DNA from: Myrica gale
Taxonomy: Eukaryota; Streptophyta; Magnoliopsida; Fagales; Myricaceae
Assembly: GCA_963930655.1 (NCBI GenBank)
Contig: OZ005617.1
Span: 14,784,068 to 14,848,067 of the forward strand
Length of the DNA: 64,000 nucleotides
Direction: 5' to 3'
The notes beneath the pieces were generated by a model. That model did not search any database, was not told the origin of the DNA, and saw only the letters and a list, made by a program, of their open reading frames with translations. The first letter of the stretch is position 1. Each line of letters starts with the position of its first letter. Below, piece after piece: positions 22,554 to 34,391 of the stretch. The translations under genes and the position numbers were made by a program.

Positions 22554-22564
22554 TGGTATCAGAG
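22554..22564 (+). other. Primer-binding site (initiator tRNA-Met type)
   Basis: TGGTATCAGAG lies 3-4 bases after the 5' LTR, the standard complement of the 3' end of plant initiator tRNA-Met used by many Copia elements. Confidence 0.85.
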
Positions 22565-22604
22565 TTTGGAGCTCATTTTACAAAAATTAACAATCTTGAG
22601 TTAA

Positions 22605-24069
22605 AATGACAACTACAATCTTCAACACTGAAGTTGAAGGGCTTTCCACACTTACACCTTTACTTTTTGATGGAAATGATTATGCATATTGGAAAGCTAG
22701 GATGTGAATTTATTTTCAATCTATTTATTATAATTTGTGCTTTTACATTTTGAATGACCCTTATGTGCCTACAAAAAAGGTTGGAGAAATGGAGTCTCCC
22801 AAGAACAAAAACGAATATAATACAAATGACAAAAAAATAATCTCTCTAGATGCAAGAGCTATGAACATATTATATTATTCATTAGAAATGAGAATTTAAT
22901 AGAATTTCATCTTGCTCAAATGCTAGAGATATATGACATACTCTAGAAATTACTCATGAAGGAACAAGTTAGGTCAAAGAGTTAAAAATCAACATGCTTG
23001 TTCATAGCTACGAATTATTTAAGATGAAACTAAATGAATCCGTTAGTGACATGTATGCTAGATTTACTAACATTATAAATAGTTTGAATGCATTTGGTAA
23101 ATCTTATACTAACTCGATTTGGCGAGAAAAATTCTTAGATCACTACCAAAGTCATGGGAGACAAAGGTGACCGCAATTCAAGAGGCTAAAAATCTCACCA
23201 AGCTACCCCTAGATGAGCTTCTCGGATCCCTCATGACCCATGAGATCCAAATGCTTGAAAATGAAGATGAGAGCAAGAAGAAGATGAGGATCGCTTTCAA
23301 ATCCTTCATAATCGAAGATGAAGATGACAATGAGGAAGACATAGTCTTAATAACTAGGAAGTTCAAGAACTTCCTTAAGAGAAGAGAAACCTCAAATACA
23401 AGAAGACATAATTAAATGTTAACGATGAAAGCTCCTCCTCCTCCTCTGAAGATGGAGAAATCGCTAACATGTGCCTCATGGTATTTGAGGATGATGATGA
23501 GATATAGTCTTTGGATGATGAACCTAAACTTTCTTATATTGAACTTCAAAGTTCATTTGATAAACTTCTTTGTAAATTTGAAAATTTTGGTTTAAAATAT
23601 ACATCCTCGAAAAAGAAACTCATTTTGATATTCAAACAAATTGATTTATTAAAAAATGAGCGAAATACTCTAAAGCTTGAAAATATTTACTAAAAAAAAA
23701 ACTTTAGAATTTGAAAAGAAGAAAGTTGCTTTGAACAACCAAATAGTTTCTCAAAGCAAAATCTTAAGAGGTTTACTCAAGGAAAGAAATCTTTAGATTT
23801 GATTCTTGCTAGTCAAAGATGTGTCTTTGACAAAAGTGGCTTAGGCTACAAGCCTTCTATTCACCAAAAATATTTTAAGAATTATTTTGTGAATATTAAG
23901 TCTTTTTGTGCACCTACTCAAACATGTCATTTTTGCAACAAGGATGAACATCTAATTTTTTATTGTGCATTGAAGAAACTTGGGAGCAATGCTCTCAAGA
24001 AGAAATGGGTTCCAAAAGGAAGCAAGGCTAACATCGAAGGAACCAAAAATGGTTTCTTGATTCCTTTGT
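22605..24069 (+). pseudogene. Decayed Copia gag (UBN2 domain and zinc knuckle)
   Basis: Starts MTTTIFNTEVEG, then LLFDGNDYAYWKARM, then an in-frame stop. Later frames restore gag-like blocks: LNESVSDMYARFTNIINSLN, ILRSLPKSWETKVTAIQEAK and LPLDELLGSLMTHEI (UBN2), then CHFCNKDEHLIFYCALKK (a zinc knuckle with the second half degraded) and KKWVPKGSK. In Sire-type Copia elements the WVPK motif is where gag gives way to protease; here coding similarity ends. Stops and frameshifts are spread throughout, so no Gag is made. Confidence 0.85.
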
Positions 24070-24979
24070 AGGATTCGAGAAGGATAGACCAATAAGGAGT
24101 TCTTGGATGAAACTTGTCTATCAAGAAGGCTTTCCACATTTGAGGACAAATGGTAAAAGAAAAACCTTTGGTAAATTCTAATCCTTTGATAGAACATATT
24201 ATTGATTGATTGTTTTCTATGATGATTACTTAGGTATTAATCTTAAAATTGCAAATGCATTAATCTTTGAGATATATCTTGCATTTATCAAAATGGAGCA
24301 TCTATGAGACAACACTTTTACAAAATCATGAACTTTTATGAGATTTTGTGAGCTCAAAAAGTTTTGCTTGAGAATGACCTTTAAATTGTCATTGGTTAGT
24401 TAAGAGGTTGGTACCAACCCACTCGGTGGGCTACTATCGTAATAGCGATGGACTCTTGAGTCCCCTTAGTCATCCTTTATACTATTTCAATAAGATATTC
24501 ATTTAAAAGACTAAGTTGTTCTTTTGGATGTTTTCTTAAATGAAAAATGATTATTTTCTATATTCTACCTTGTACTCACTTCTTAAATGAAAATGATTAT
24601 TTTCTATGTACTGCCTTGTACTCACTTCTTGTAATGACAAGGGGGGAGAAATTTTAAAATGTTGATATGTTTTATTCCCTTTGATCATATGATGGATATA
24701 GGTAGGATGCATATTCGGGGAAGATATTGATGGATAATGTATGCACAGATCTAAATCTTCTTCAAATTTTTGATGCATTCATCTAAGTTTATATCCTTTG
24801 TCTTTTCTATGTGACAAAGGGACATACATGTGTTGATAATAGTTTTGATGAATATGTATTCTCTTTTTGAATTGGACTATGAATATTGGCTACTAATATT
24901 TTGTCTCATATTTCAAATGATTGTCTAATTGCAAAAAATAACGGGAGTCATCCAAAAACTATCAATTTATTGTCATAAT

Positions 24980-24994
24980 AAAAAATGTGGAGAT
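24980..24994 (+). other. Polypurine-tract-like sequence before the 3' LTR
   Basis: AAAAAATGTGGAGAT abuts the TGTT of the 3' LTR. A second purine run, AAGGGGGGAGAA near 24640, resembles the tract of Sire-type elements but lies 350 bp upstream, possibly a relic of the element's earlier structure. Confidence 0.45.
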
Positions 24995-25388
24995 TGTTTG
25001 TTTTTGTTCAAAATCGATATTTTGATGACTTCAATAAATAGATTAAGTTTACAAAATAGACATCTTCAAAGACAAATAAATTTTTCCAAAGAGCCAAAGA
25101 CAAGAAGATTGAATTTAGATCACGAAGATGCAAGGAGCTCAAAGGTGAATATTCAAGACCACAGGGTATAATCTCGTAACTCTTAGTTTCACTTTTGAAA
25201 AAAATTTGAATCATACACTTGCATATTTTTCAAAAAGTGCATAATCTTATTATAACAAGTTTGACAACCAAAATGAGCATTAAATGTTCTCAAATCATCC
25301 TATATAAACTCTCAAGTCTTACTTATACTTTTTGGAAGTTAGTTTCTTAAATTGGGATTTCAAAAATATCAAAAATAGATTTTTTAAT

Positions 25389-28300
25389 GGGGAAAATTCA
25401 CTTTGCACCCCCAAAGTTTAGAGTCATTTCTAAGTTGTACCCACTTTTATTGATTTCGTTAGATTTGTACCTCAAACTACCATTCCCTGTTAATTTCCAC
25501 GTGACCCATAAACTCCAGATTTCCCGTTTTGCCTTCCTTTAATGAATATAGACGTTGAATCTATGCATTCGTGGGGAAATATCTAGGTGTTTGACGATAC
25601 CAGTAGCCTTTATTGTCTTCAGCGGTTACCATTTGGTGATTCCAGTTGCAAGATTTCACGAGATCTCGATCTGGTACAAGTATGGCCTTCAGAGCTCGAG
25701 TAATGAGTGTTCTTCGCTACTATTTTAGGGTTTGGGCGCTTGAATGTTTGTTTGTAGTGAAGTTTAGGGCTTTCGGCGAAATTGATGAATCTTTGTTGCT
25801 CATTGGTTTTCTACGTACTCTTAAGGCGATTCCATGCATAAAGCGAAAGTGGTGAAGTTTTGTTTGTTGTCTATTTCAAATTTGAAAACCCACTGGGTAC
25901 CATGGTCCCCCCTTTTGTCCCCCACGTTGAATCTGTTGGCTGCCACTACTTTTCTTTCGAGTCAGAGCAAGTGGTCCCATAAAGTAGTTGTTTTGTTGTT
26001 TGCAGGCCTTAAAGTACATTATTTTGATGGCTACGGTTATAGGTCCGTTTATGCACGTTGTTGGCTGAATAAATTAGACCGAATATGTTCTGTGGGTCAC
26101 TTTGTTTAGTGTTTAGGATCGACCTTTTTTAATTAAGCTTGTTGGTTGGTGTTCCACGTGACTTTGTATCTTTTGCCTTTGTTCGGTGTATGGCAAAATT
26201 ACCTTTGTTGACATCACACAGTTAATCAATAATGACAAGTTAATAATGATAGGTTGAAATTACTAGTTTAATTGTTGATGGTTGTCTTTATCTTCTTTTG
26301 CTACCATTATTGTGCAGTTTCATAGATGAATTTAGTTGCATTTAGAGCAGTGTTACGGGTACCAAGTCCTTTACATGAACCTTGGCCTACATTTGGTGTT
26401 TATTATTGTCCTGAATGTATATTGGAATATGTTATTTATTTATTCCAATGGTATGCATGAACCATATTCTATGCATGTTCAATCAATGTGTTATAAGTGC
26501 ATATTTACCAGTTCACTATCTTTTTTATGTTTCAAATCCCACAAGTTTTAATCAAATGTTTATTGGCATTAATGAATCTGTAATACTGTTAGGTGGTCTA
26601 TTCCAAATCAGACATGGCTCATGATTTCTTTTTATTCGAAATGCATTACGGTGGACGGTTTAGTAGGCAGCTTGGGTGCACTTATGTCGGGGGAGATGTA
26701 GCCATGTATGACGAATCGTACGATCCAGATTGCCTATCATTCTTCGAGTTGGAGACCATTGTTAAGCCATTTCGTTATAAGGCGGGTGATCTTCTTTACT
26801 ACAAGCAGCCAACGAAAAGTCTTGATGAAGGGCTGCAGCTTGTGTCCTCAGACCATGATGTTTTGGAGATGGTGAAGTGTCATAAGGGTGAGTCCATCAT
26901 AGTATTGTACGTAGTTTCATTTGATGATACTGGAGTGGGCACAAATATTGGTGAGGAGGTTGTACAACCTGTCGGAGGAAAGGGAGAGACGTCGTTTGGG
27001 GTTGAATGATCCATTTTGGGATCAAGTTCTTAGCTCTGATGAAGTGCTTTTTGATGTTGGTGTAGACCATGTTGACAGAGATGGTGCTGGACCATCTTCA
27101 GTTGGAGGTCTGTCCTTAGCTGGTGAAGGTGGTTGATATACGACAGCGAGTGAGGGGGATGACGGGGGTGGTGCAGACATAGATGATGATGAAGGGGGTG
27201 ACGGGGTTGATGATGATGGACATTGTCACCGAAGGAAAGGCAAGGCTCCTATGGAAGAAACCCATGAACGTGAATCAGAAGAAAGTGAAGGTAAAATGAC
27301 TATGTTTAGTTTACTGTTTGAGTGCATTGTTTGCGAACATATGCTAACAGTGCACCTCCTATTTGTCACTGTGCTGCAGGTAATGGGTCTGATATCGCAG
27401 GAAGTGATGTCTTGGTCTCTCCTGTAGTCAGCAATGTGGCAGAAGACAAAATTCATTTGCCTGAGCCATATCGTGGCCCCGAGTTTCATGAGAGAGACTT
27501 TATAGCCCCTGTTCTTAAGCTTGGGATGAAGTTTCCATCCTCCAACCTGTTCAGAGAAGTCGTACGTGAGGAAAATAAGGGCAAAGACATACGATTTAAG
27601 AAAAATTGTTTAGATAAGATCATTGTCATATGTCGGGATGCACCGCGTTGTGCGTACAGAGTATATGCTCGGTGGATGAAGGGGGAGATGACATTCCAAT
27701 TCAAAAGTTTACAAAGTAACCATCGATGTATGAGGAAATATCGAAGCTCGCTAATGGGATCTAGGTTTATCACCAATAAGTACTTAGAGCAGTTCAAGAC
27801 GCAGCCAAGCATGCCAGTGGAGTCCATAACTCAAGAAGTCAAGAGGAAATGGAAGGTGGATGTTAGTGACAGACAAGTGTATCGTGCTAGGAGAAATGCA
27901 CGAGCTAGAGTGTTTGGAAAACATTCTGAGCAATATCATCGTCTCTGGGATTATGCAGAGACCTTGAGGGAGACCAATAAAGGCAGTTGTGTTTTAGTGA
28001 AACTGGAGAGGTTACCTCCTGACTTGACACCCACCTTCCAGCGATGCTATGTTTCACTTGCAGCAATGAAGGCGGGGTTTAAAGAGGGTTGCAAGCCCTT
28101 GATTTGACTCGATGGGTGCCACTTGAAGGGCCCTTTCAAGGGACAAATTTTGACTGTCGTGTCAAGAGATGCGAATGACAATATGTAACCGATTGCAATG
28201 GCAGCAGTTGAGGCAGAAACAAAGGATAGTTGGAGTTGGTTCCTCCAGACGTTGATCTCGGACTTGGGTCAATCGCCATTTTGTGATTGGTCCTTCATTT

Positions 28301-29797
28301 CTGACTGTCAAAAGGTAATATGTACAGTTATGTAAGTTACATTCTCATCGTCCTCATCATTTATATTCAAAGTTGCGGTATCTAACTTCTTCAATATATG
28401 TGTCATGTAGGGGCTCATATCGAGTTTCGAGGAGGTAATGCCGAATGCAGACCATTGGATATGCATTAGGCATCTCTATGCCAACTACCGGGATGCTGGA
28501 CACAAAGGACTCGCCCTGAAGGACAAGCTATGGGCTGCTGCATCAGCGTACACGAAGTACAAGTTTATGTCAGTCATGGATGAATTGAAGAAGCTGTCAG
28601 AACCAGCTTGGAAGTATCTCAATGACATCGATCCAAGACAATGGTCGAGGGCCTACTTCAATCCGGATGTGAAGTCTGATCTCCTTTGAAGAAGCTGGCC
28701 ACCTGTTTTTCCATTGTGAAATTGCTTTTAAAGGAGTCCCCTTCCACATGTGTCTTCTCATGCCTGTCTCGAAGACGTCTTAAAACTCTTCTTCCATGAA
28801 CACACATAGGAGGATCAAACCAACTGAAAAATTGGCATGATCTCCCAATCTGACAATTTATGAAGAAACTTTAAAAACCACCATTAAACAAAGAGTGAAA
28901 ACTATGCCAACAAAACTGGAAAACAATGGATTACATTGTGGTTAACACATGTGAAAAACCTTCTACCAAAATTCTCATCTGTGTAGGTAGTCTTCAAGCA
29001 TGAATGAACACCACACCAACAAAGAGGGTTGTTCTTCGAATCTCCAACACAACTGGTTGTTGAACCTCCAGTAGTTGCTGATGATTGTGCATCACTGAGT
29101 AAAGAGTATAATTAATTTCATGTATTACAAGTAGAAATTTAAGCATTCGGCGAAAATGGAAATGAGGCAGTTTAATGAAAATTGATAAGTTGACAATATA
29201 TGAAAAACCGGAACACTAACATGATTCTTGTCTTCAATCCGTTAAAAACCATATGGAACTCTTAGGGGAACTCTACAGAAGCCTAAAATTTAACAAAACC
29301 ACAAAACATAGCACGATGACACACTACACATGCAGATCCAAAAAACGCACTACATATGCACGAAGGAGCATAAGAAAATATGCAAACAGATACAAAATAG
29401 GCCAGCAAAGGTTCGACATTTACCAGTGTGACGCCATCCTGAAAGCTCTCGCAGGAGAAGAAATGGGTTCGCACAGTTGCTTCTCGTCGTCGAGAAGCTA
29501 CCTTGTCGTCGTCGAGAAGCTAGGGCTCTAAATCTTCAGCCGAAACACTTAAGTTTAGGTGGGGGAAAATGTTTAACGTCTATATTCATTAAAGGGAGGG
29601 CAAAACGGGAAATAGGGAGTTTATGGGTCACGTGGACTACACAAAATTCGTTTGCTGTGAGAAGTAACGGTAATTTGCGCTGGAGGATGGAAATTAACGA
29701 GAAGTGGTAGTTTGAGGTACAAATCTAACGAAATAAATAAAAGTGAGTGCAACTTAGAAATGACCCCAAACTTTGGGGGTGCAAAGTGAATTTTTCC
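25389..29797 (+). mobile_element. MULE E, partly autonomous Mutator-like element
   Basis: Inverted repeats begin GGGGAAAATTCACTTTGCAC (left) and end GTGCAAAGTGAATTTTTCC (right), extending about 200 bp (TTTCTAAGTTG, GTACCTCAAACTACC and ACGTGACCCATAAACTCC all have inverted partners). The 10-mer ATTTTTTAAT flanks both sides exactly (25379-25388 and 29798-29807), a MULE-sized target duplication. The interior carries a broken MuDR-type transposase. The right interior (28690-29575) shows no transposase homology and has probably been replaced; it includes a small TCGTCGTCGAGAAGCTA direct repeat near 29490. Confidence 0.9.
26599..28689 (+). pseudogene. MuDR-family transposase pseudogene of MULE E
   Basis: The N-terminal part is PB1-like (FEMHYGGRFSRQLGCTYVGG, then DPDCLSFFELETIVKPF), as in many plant MULE transposases. 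A frameshift near 26980 is followed by an acidic linker, an intron (about 27290-27379, acceptor CTGCAG), the zinc-ribbon-like DNA-binding region (GMKFPSSNLFREVVREEN) and the MULE catalytic domain. An in-frame TGA precedes LDGCHLKGPF (first Asp), a TAA follows at about 28187, SFISDCQKG (second Asp) comes next, and an intron lies at 28315-28410. The last exon ends QWSRAYFNPDVKSDLL with a stop. The downstream third acidic residue and SWIM zinc finger are absent. The protein cannot be active. Confidence 0.88.
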
Positions 29798-30701
29798 ATT
29801 TTTTAATTGTAGCGGTTGATGAAAATGATTTTAAGCGGTCGACTTTTACATGAAGCGGAAGACCGGCTGTAGCGGATGAAGAAAATGTTGTGCGACTAGT
29901 TGAAGCGGTCAACCGGTACAACGATAAAATTGTCAGATTGAACCCCAATGACTAGTTTTAATATGTGGCCTATTTAAAGACCTTCCTAATGTCTTAAAAC
30001 AAGAGAGAACGACCACATATCATTTCTATAGCTTGAGAAAGATCTTAAACCATCTTATTCATATTTCTCATATCATTCACACAAATTTCATTTTTTTATC
30101 CTTGTCATTGTGTGAATTAAAAGAGATAGAATTTTCCATTTTCTTATCCACTATTTGAGAGAATTTAATTCTTATATATTTCTAGAAGTGATTCATTTAG
30201 TGAGGTTGTTCACTAAAGAAAAATTTAGAAAGGGTATATCTCAAGCTTGGTTGGTTGTGAGTGGTGCGCCCGAATAATTACTTGGGTTGTGAGTGTTGAG
30301 CCCGAGAAAGTACTTGTAAGGTTCTTTAGCACCCGGAAGCTAGAGTGTACACTATTTCAAAGATAGTGGAAAAATCTCAAGGTTTGGTAAAGGAGTTTGA
30401 GTGGTGGATGTAGGCGGGTTTGCCGAGCCACCTAAAAATCTCATGTTTGCTTATCTAACCCTACTCTTTGCATTTATCACTTATATACTTGTGTTAAACT
30501 AGTTTTTACTTTGCAAACACGATTTTGGGGGTTAAATGCGACAAAGTTTGGAAACTCAATTCACCCCCCTTTCTTGGGTTGCCTTAATCCTTGGAATTAC
30601 ATAAACTAGCTTTCAATCGTAACACATCCAAACGCGGGGGACTTAAAGTGGGACTTAAATCTTAAAGCCTGAGTTCAATCCTGATTCCAAACAAGGCCTT
30701 T

Positions 30702-31476
30702 GTGTTTATGTGCCAAAATTTTAACCTAATAAAATAACTACAAAATAAGCTATCTCTCCTTATCAAATATCCATTTTAACTATAAAAATATAAAAAAATC
30801 ATTCAAATAATCTCTCTTTATTTTTTACCTACTCTCCTACCTCAAAATTTTGATCACTCCAAAATTTAAGCGCACAAACATTTATAAAACCTCCATTTCA
30901 AGATGTATTACAGATTCCATTTTACTTCAGTAAGAAAAATATAAAGGATTCATTTATTTTTCTGTAGAAGATTGAATTACTGTTTACCCTTAATTTAAAA
31001 TTAAATTTGAGCATACTTGCACATGGAGGGAAAAAAAAATCTCTATTGAACAATTAAGTTTATTTTGTCTTTAATTTGAAATAAAAGAGAAAAGAAAAGC
31101 GACAACCTCCTAGAGAGAAACTTCAGATGTTATCTAGATAAAAAAAAGTGCAAAGTATAAACATATTAGTAGTTAAGAATGATCATTCCTTGGAACAACC
31201 TTTTCTTCATGATGTACTATGGTTTGGTAGTTGAAGGTATGTGCACCCATTAAAGACATTTCCTCATCTGATATGTCCAATTTGATAGGTTATATCCAGT
31301 AGAGAACTGATATTGGACTTGTGTCATCGTTTGTCATTCCTGCTTTGGCTTTGCATATTTTTTATTTGTCTTGTCCTGTTCAATCAATTGAGTTCACGAC
31401 ATTAGAGATAATTGATAGATACTTTTTTGTTCTAGTTGTGGTTATCATCTGATTGTTTTTGCTTTTCTGAAGAGGA
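30702..31476. other. AT-rich intergenic sequence
   Basis: Nothing coding or structured was recognised between the nested element and the amine-oxidase fragment. Confidence 0.4.
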
Positions 31477-31637
31477 CAAAAAAGGGGCGATTCATGGCAC
31501 CCCTCTTACTACCAATTACACAGAATTTAGCCAAGAAGTGTTGAGGGCTCAAACCAGCCACCCTTTTGACCCTTTATCTGCTGCAGAAATCTCAGTAGCA
31601 GTGGTTACTGTCAGGGCAGCTGTAGCAACCCCTGAGG
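31477..31637 (+). pseudogene. Copper amine oxidase exon fragment
   Basis: The frame reads [20 protein letters not shown], then [12 protein letters not shown], matching the conserved start of the mature region in plant primary amine oxidases ([20 protein letters not shown]). Intact enzymes oxidise primary amines such as putrescine in the apoplast or peroxisome with Cu and topaquinone. Here only ~50 residues remain, the next bases read into non-homologous sequence, and no downstream exons (no topaquinone-site motif) were found within several kb. It is a gene relic or transposed piece. Confidence 0.8.
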
Positions 31638-32311
31638 TTGATTGCATTATTTTCGTTTGTTAATTTGAATTATGCTTGAGTTCATATTAAATCTGGGAGT
31701 TCATATTAAACCTTTACAGATCATCGAATTGGCTTCACTCCTAGGTCAGGATACTTATTCTTCCCCCTGCATATCTGTTTCCCTTTGCAGAGTTGTTTAC
31801 AACTTGCACTTTATTTGGGTTACAAATTTCACACTGCTGGCATGAGTATGTTCTTGGGAATTTGAGCATTATTACTTCTCATTGAGGTTAACTATTATCT
31901 GTCATTTATTTTTAAGCATTTCTCATTGTCATATTCTTTATTGCTTCTCATTGAGGTTAACTAATCTCTTTCTCATTTTGGTAAATTTAGGGTTGATTGG
32001 ATATTCAAGAGGACGTTGATGTGTCAAAGGAGAAAGATTTTAATTGGTCCTTGATTATTGTGTTGTACTTGGATATTTTGGTTAATCCTTGCTTATTGCT
32101 ATTTTATATTAGAAATTTGTTACTTTTTAGATTACTTGTGAAGATTCTTACGTATGTTGTAAGATATTATTAATCAATGATGAACTATATTTTGTTTTAT
32201 TCTCCTTGTTATTTAATTTTTTACATCCAATGAATTATGGTTATTAAAATAAAATTGTATTACCGATTAGGAAAATATAAGAAAAAATTAGTGGTGTTTT
32301 AAAAATGCTAG
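31638..32311. other. Intergenic sequence, no further amine-oxidase exons seen
   Basis: The sequence was read for continuation of the amine oxidase. None was found. TTTCTCATTGAGGTTAACTA-type words repeat around 31880 and 31950. Confidence 0.4.
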
Positions 32312-32505
32312 CACATACAAAAAAACTCTGGCATAGACATTTAGCGGCGATTGCGACCGCCGCTAAAATTCTACAAATTTGTGTTCAGGTCTTCACCAGC
32401 GGCCTCTCAAACCATCGCTATAAATCTACTGCGACGAAAAAACCGCTGCTAAAGCTATAGCAGCGGTTTTTTGACCTTTAGCAAAAGGTCATATTTTTAG
32501 TAGTG
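32312..32505. mobile_element. CACTA-derived MITE with hairpin subterminal repeats
   Basis: The right end TTTTTAGTAGTG is a CACTA (En/Spm) terminus. The left end CACATACAAAAAAACT is a degenerate form of CACTACAAAAAAA. Inside are two near-perfect inverted pairs, TTTAGCGGCG / CGCCGCTAAA and AAAAAACCGCTGCTA / TAGCAGCGGTTTTTT, the subterminal repeats typical of dicot CACTA elements. No coding capacity and no clear 3-bp target duplication. Confidence 0.65.
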
Positions 32506-32727
32506 TGCAATGTGTCAAATTTGATAGTTCACGATACAAATTATAAAAGTCACAGGAGTTAGAGAAAGAGAAACATAACTTTTTCTTAATATGTCGATAT
32601 GGATCTTATCTGTGTAGAAATTTAGTAATGCTACATAATTTAATCGGTTCAACTACGATAATCAAGGAAAATATATAGTTTCTAATTTAAAAGCACGACT
32701 TTATAAAAAAGAAGTTTTTAAATTTTT

Positions 32728-33038
32728 GGATTTATTTTGTGCTCCCAAACTAAGAGATCAATTTCACTTTGGGAGTCCGAACTACTAAGTTCTTCACATT
32801 GTGCCCTGGAACTACTAAAATTCATCAATATGTATCCTCAAGTAAGATCTGACCGTCAAAATTGTGTCACATGACCCATTTTTTTATAACACATGTGACA
32901 TGAATTTGATTGTTGGATCTTTTTTGAAGGTTCACAATGATAAATTTTGATAGTTCGAGGGCTGAATATGACGAATTTGATAGTTGAGACCTATATAGTG
33001 ACATTGATCCCGTAAATTAAGAGCAAAATTTTTTTCCC
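32728..33038. mobile_element. Foldback MITE, MULE-like termini
   Basis: The left side (GATCAATTTCACTTTGGGAG, CAAACTAAGAG) and the right side (AGTGACATTGATC, AATTAAGAGCAAAA) are diverged inverted copies. The interior shows mirrored words GAACTACTAAAATTCATCA and TGATAAATTTTGATAGTTC. Boundaries are approximate, and no target duplication was identified. Confidence 0.5.
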
Positions 33039-33668
33039 ACCAAAGCCTCCTCAGCAACCAAGGAGCTATGAGATTTTCTCAATTTTGCAGAAGATACTAA
33101 AAATAATTATTAGTAACTAAAGATATTATAGCTCGAGATCCAATGACCAAAACTAATATTGGTAAAATAAAGAAGCTGCACCACCTGTTTGTGATATAGT
33201 TTCAAAATTCTCCTTCAAAAATAAGTGCACAGTACCACTATACATTTATTGTGGCCGGCATTGATAGCATTTCAATGTATTTAATGTTATACCACTCTTT
33301 AGTTTTTTTTATTAAAAATAAATAAAATCTAAAATCTCAGACATGGCCTAACGCACGTTTAGATTAACCATTTACTTAACATTATTTGAAATTTGCCTAG
33401 AATTCCTTGAGAAATAAAGGCAGACTTAAATGGAGTTGGTCCGACAAATAATCTTTAGTAAAAGCTGTTATTACGAGTAATTGGTCAAAAGGTCACCTAG
33501 GAAAAAAAAAGATTGGTCAAAAGGTCACTGAAGTTAATAAGAAGTGCTGCCTCGCTTTATGGGCCGAAAAGGTTGATCACCACAAAAGGTTGACTGGCCC
33601 AACTTGACATTTAAAAAGGGCCCAACAAGCTTTTGTATAGAAATGATAGGCACGAGACAGTTGGGAGT

Positions 33669-33888
33669 TTTTTTTTTCTTCTTTTTTTTAGGTAACGATT
33701 AGAAACTCAATTCGGCAAGCTCACTGAAGTGGACTCACTTAACGGGTGCAGCCCTCCAAGGCACTTGCTTTACGGTGGCCCAAAGAAATTATTTACATCT
33801 GGATAGATTCGAACCCGAAACTTGGAGAGTAAACTCTTGAGTCTTAGGTCATGATCACGTAGGCCAATCCTTGGGGTCATAAGAGTTG
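33669..33888 (-). mobile_element. Probable tRNA-derived SINE
   Basis: Read on the - strand, the element opens CCCCAAGGATTGGCCTACG, has a B-box-like GGGTTCGAATC about 65 bases in, and ends in an A-rich tail (T run 33669-33690 on the + strand). The layout matches the better preserved SINE at 40054. No clear target duplication was found. Confidence 0.5.
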
Positions 33889-34391
33889 AGTTGACGCACA
33901 AAGTGAGTAATTATTCTAGTCTCTAGATTCGCATACCAAATCAGTCAAAGAGATTCAAATATTAGTCAATAACTTGAGAAAGTAATAGACTCACTTATCG
34001 GTCGATGCATCACTTGGAGACACGTACGGGCCAAAATTCAGCAACAAAAGATAAAAGGTTAACATTGGTATATAGTTGCATTTTTCTACTTTTAGATGAA
34101 AAAAAAATCTTATTTTACTCATATTAGCATATATCTTTGTGAATTTTCCGATGATTCGGTCAGAGGTTCGAGGATTGGTAGAATAAGGAAGGGGATGGAT
34201 CTATTTAGTTAATTTTAGTGAAATGATTTTTAATTTTGTGGAAGTTTACACATACAATTAGAGTGAACAGAGAGTCCCATTGCAAGTAACAAGCATTATT
34301 TGTAAGAGCAAACCATTATACATATAATAATAGAAATCCCAAAGATATAAAGCGCGGGGATGAAATGCAGATTAAAAAAAAAAGGTGATCT

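Larger units (their letters stand above)
21283..30601 (+). mobile_element. Gag-only Copia-type LTR retrotransposon (nested)
   Basis: Two long terminal repeats of about 1.2 kb, each opening TGTT(G/T)GYTTTTGTTCA and ending near CCTTAATCCTTGGAATT, surround a 2.4-kb internal region with an initiator-tRNA-Met primer-binding site and a decayed gag. Flanks gaaac (21278-21282) and taaac (30602-30606) agree at 4 of 5 bases. No protease, integrase, reverse transcriptase or RNase H sequence was found between gag and the 3' LTR. The element is therefore either an internally deleted copy or a TR-GAG type that used enzymes from a relative. The 3' LTR is split by a MULE. Confidence 0.85.
24995..30601 (+). 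repeat. 3' LTR, interrupted by MULE E
   Basis: Homologous to the 5' LTR at both ends. The copy runs from TGTTTGTTTTTGTTCA to the MULE and resumes after it with AGCGGTTGATGAAAATGAT. Removing the 4409-bp MULE and one 10-bp target copy leaves about 1.19 kb, close to the 5' LTR. Confidence 0.85.
20868..30698. mobile_element. Tourist-like MITE split by an LTR retrotransposon
   Basis: The left end GGCCTTGTTTGAGATCAG at 20868 mirrors the right end (CTGATTCCAAACAAGGCC) at 30698. Both are flanked by TTT, a 3-bp target site as in PIF/Harbinger Tourist elements. Without the insertion the MITE would be about 510 bp (20868-21282 plus 30602-30698). GGCCTTGTTTG termini are classical for Tourist-like MITEs. 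Confidence 0.7.
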
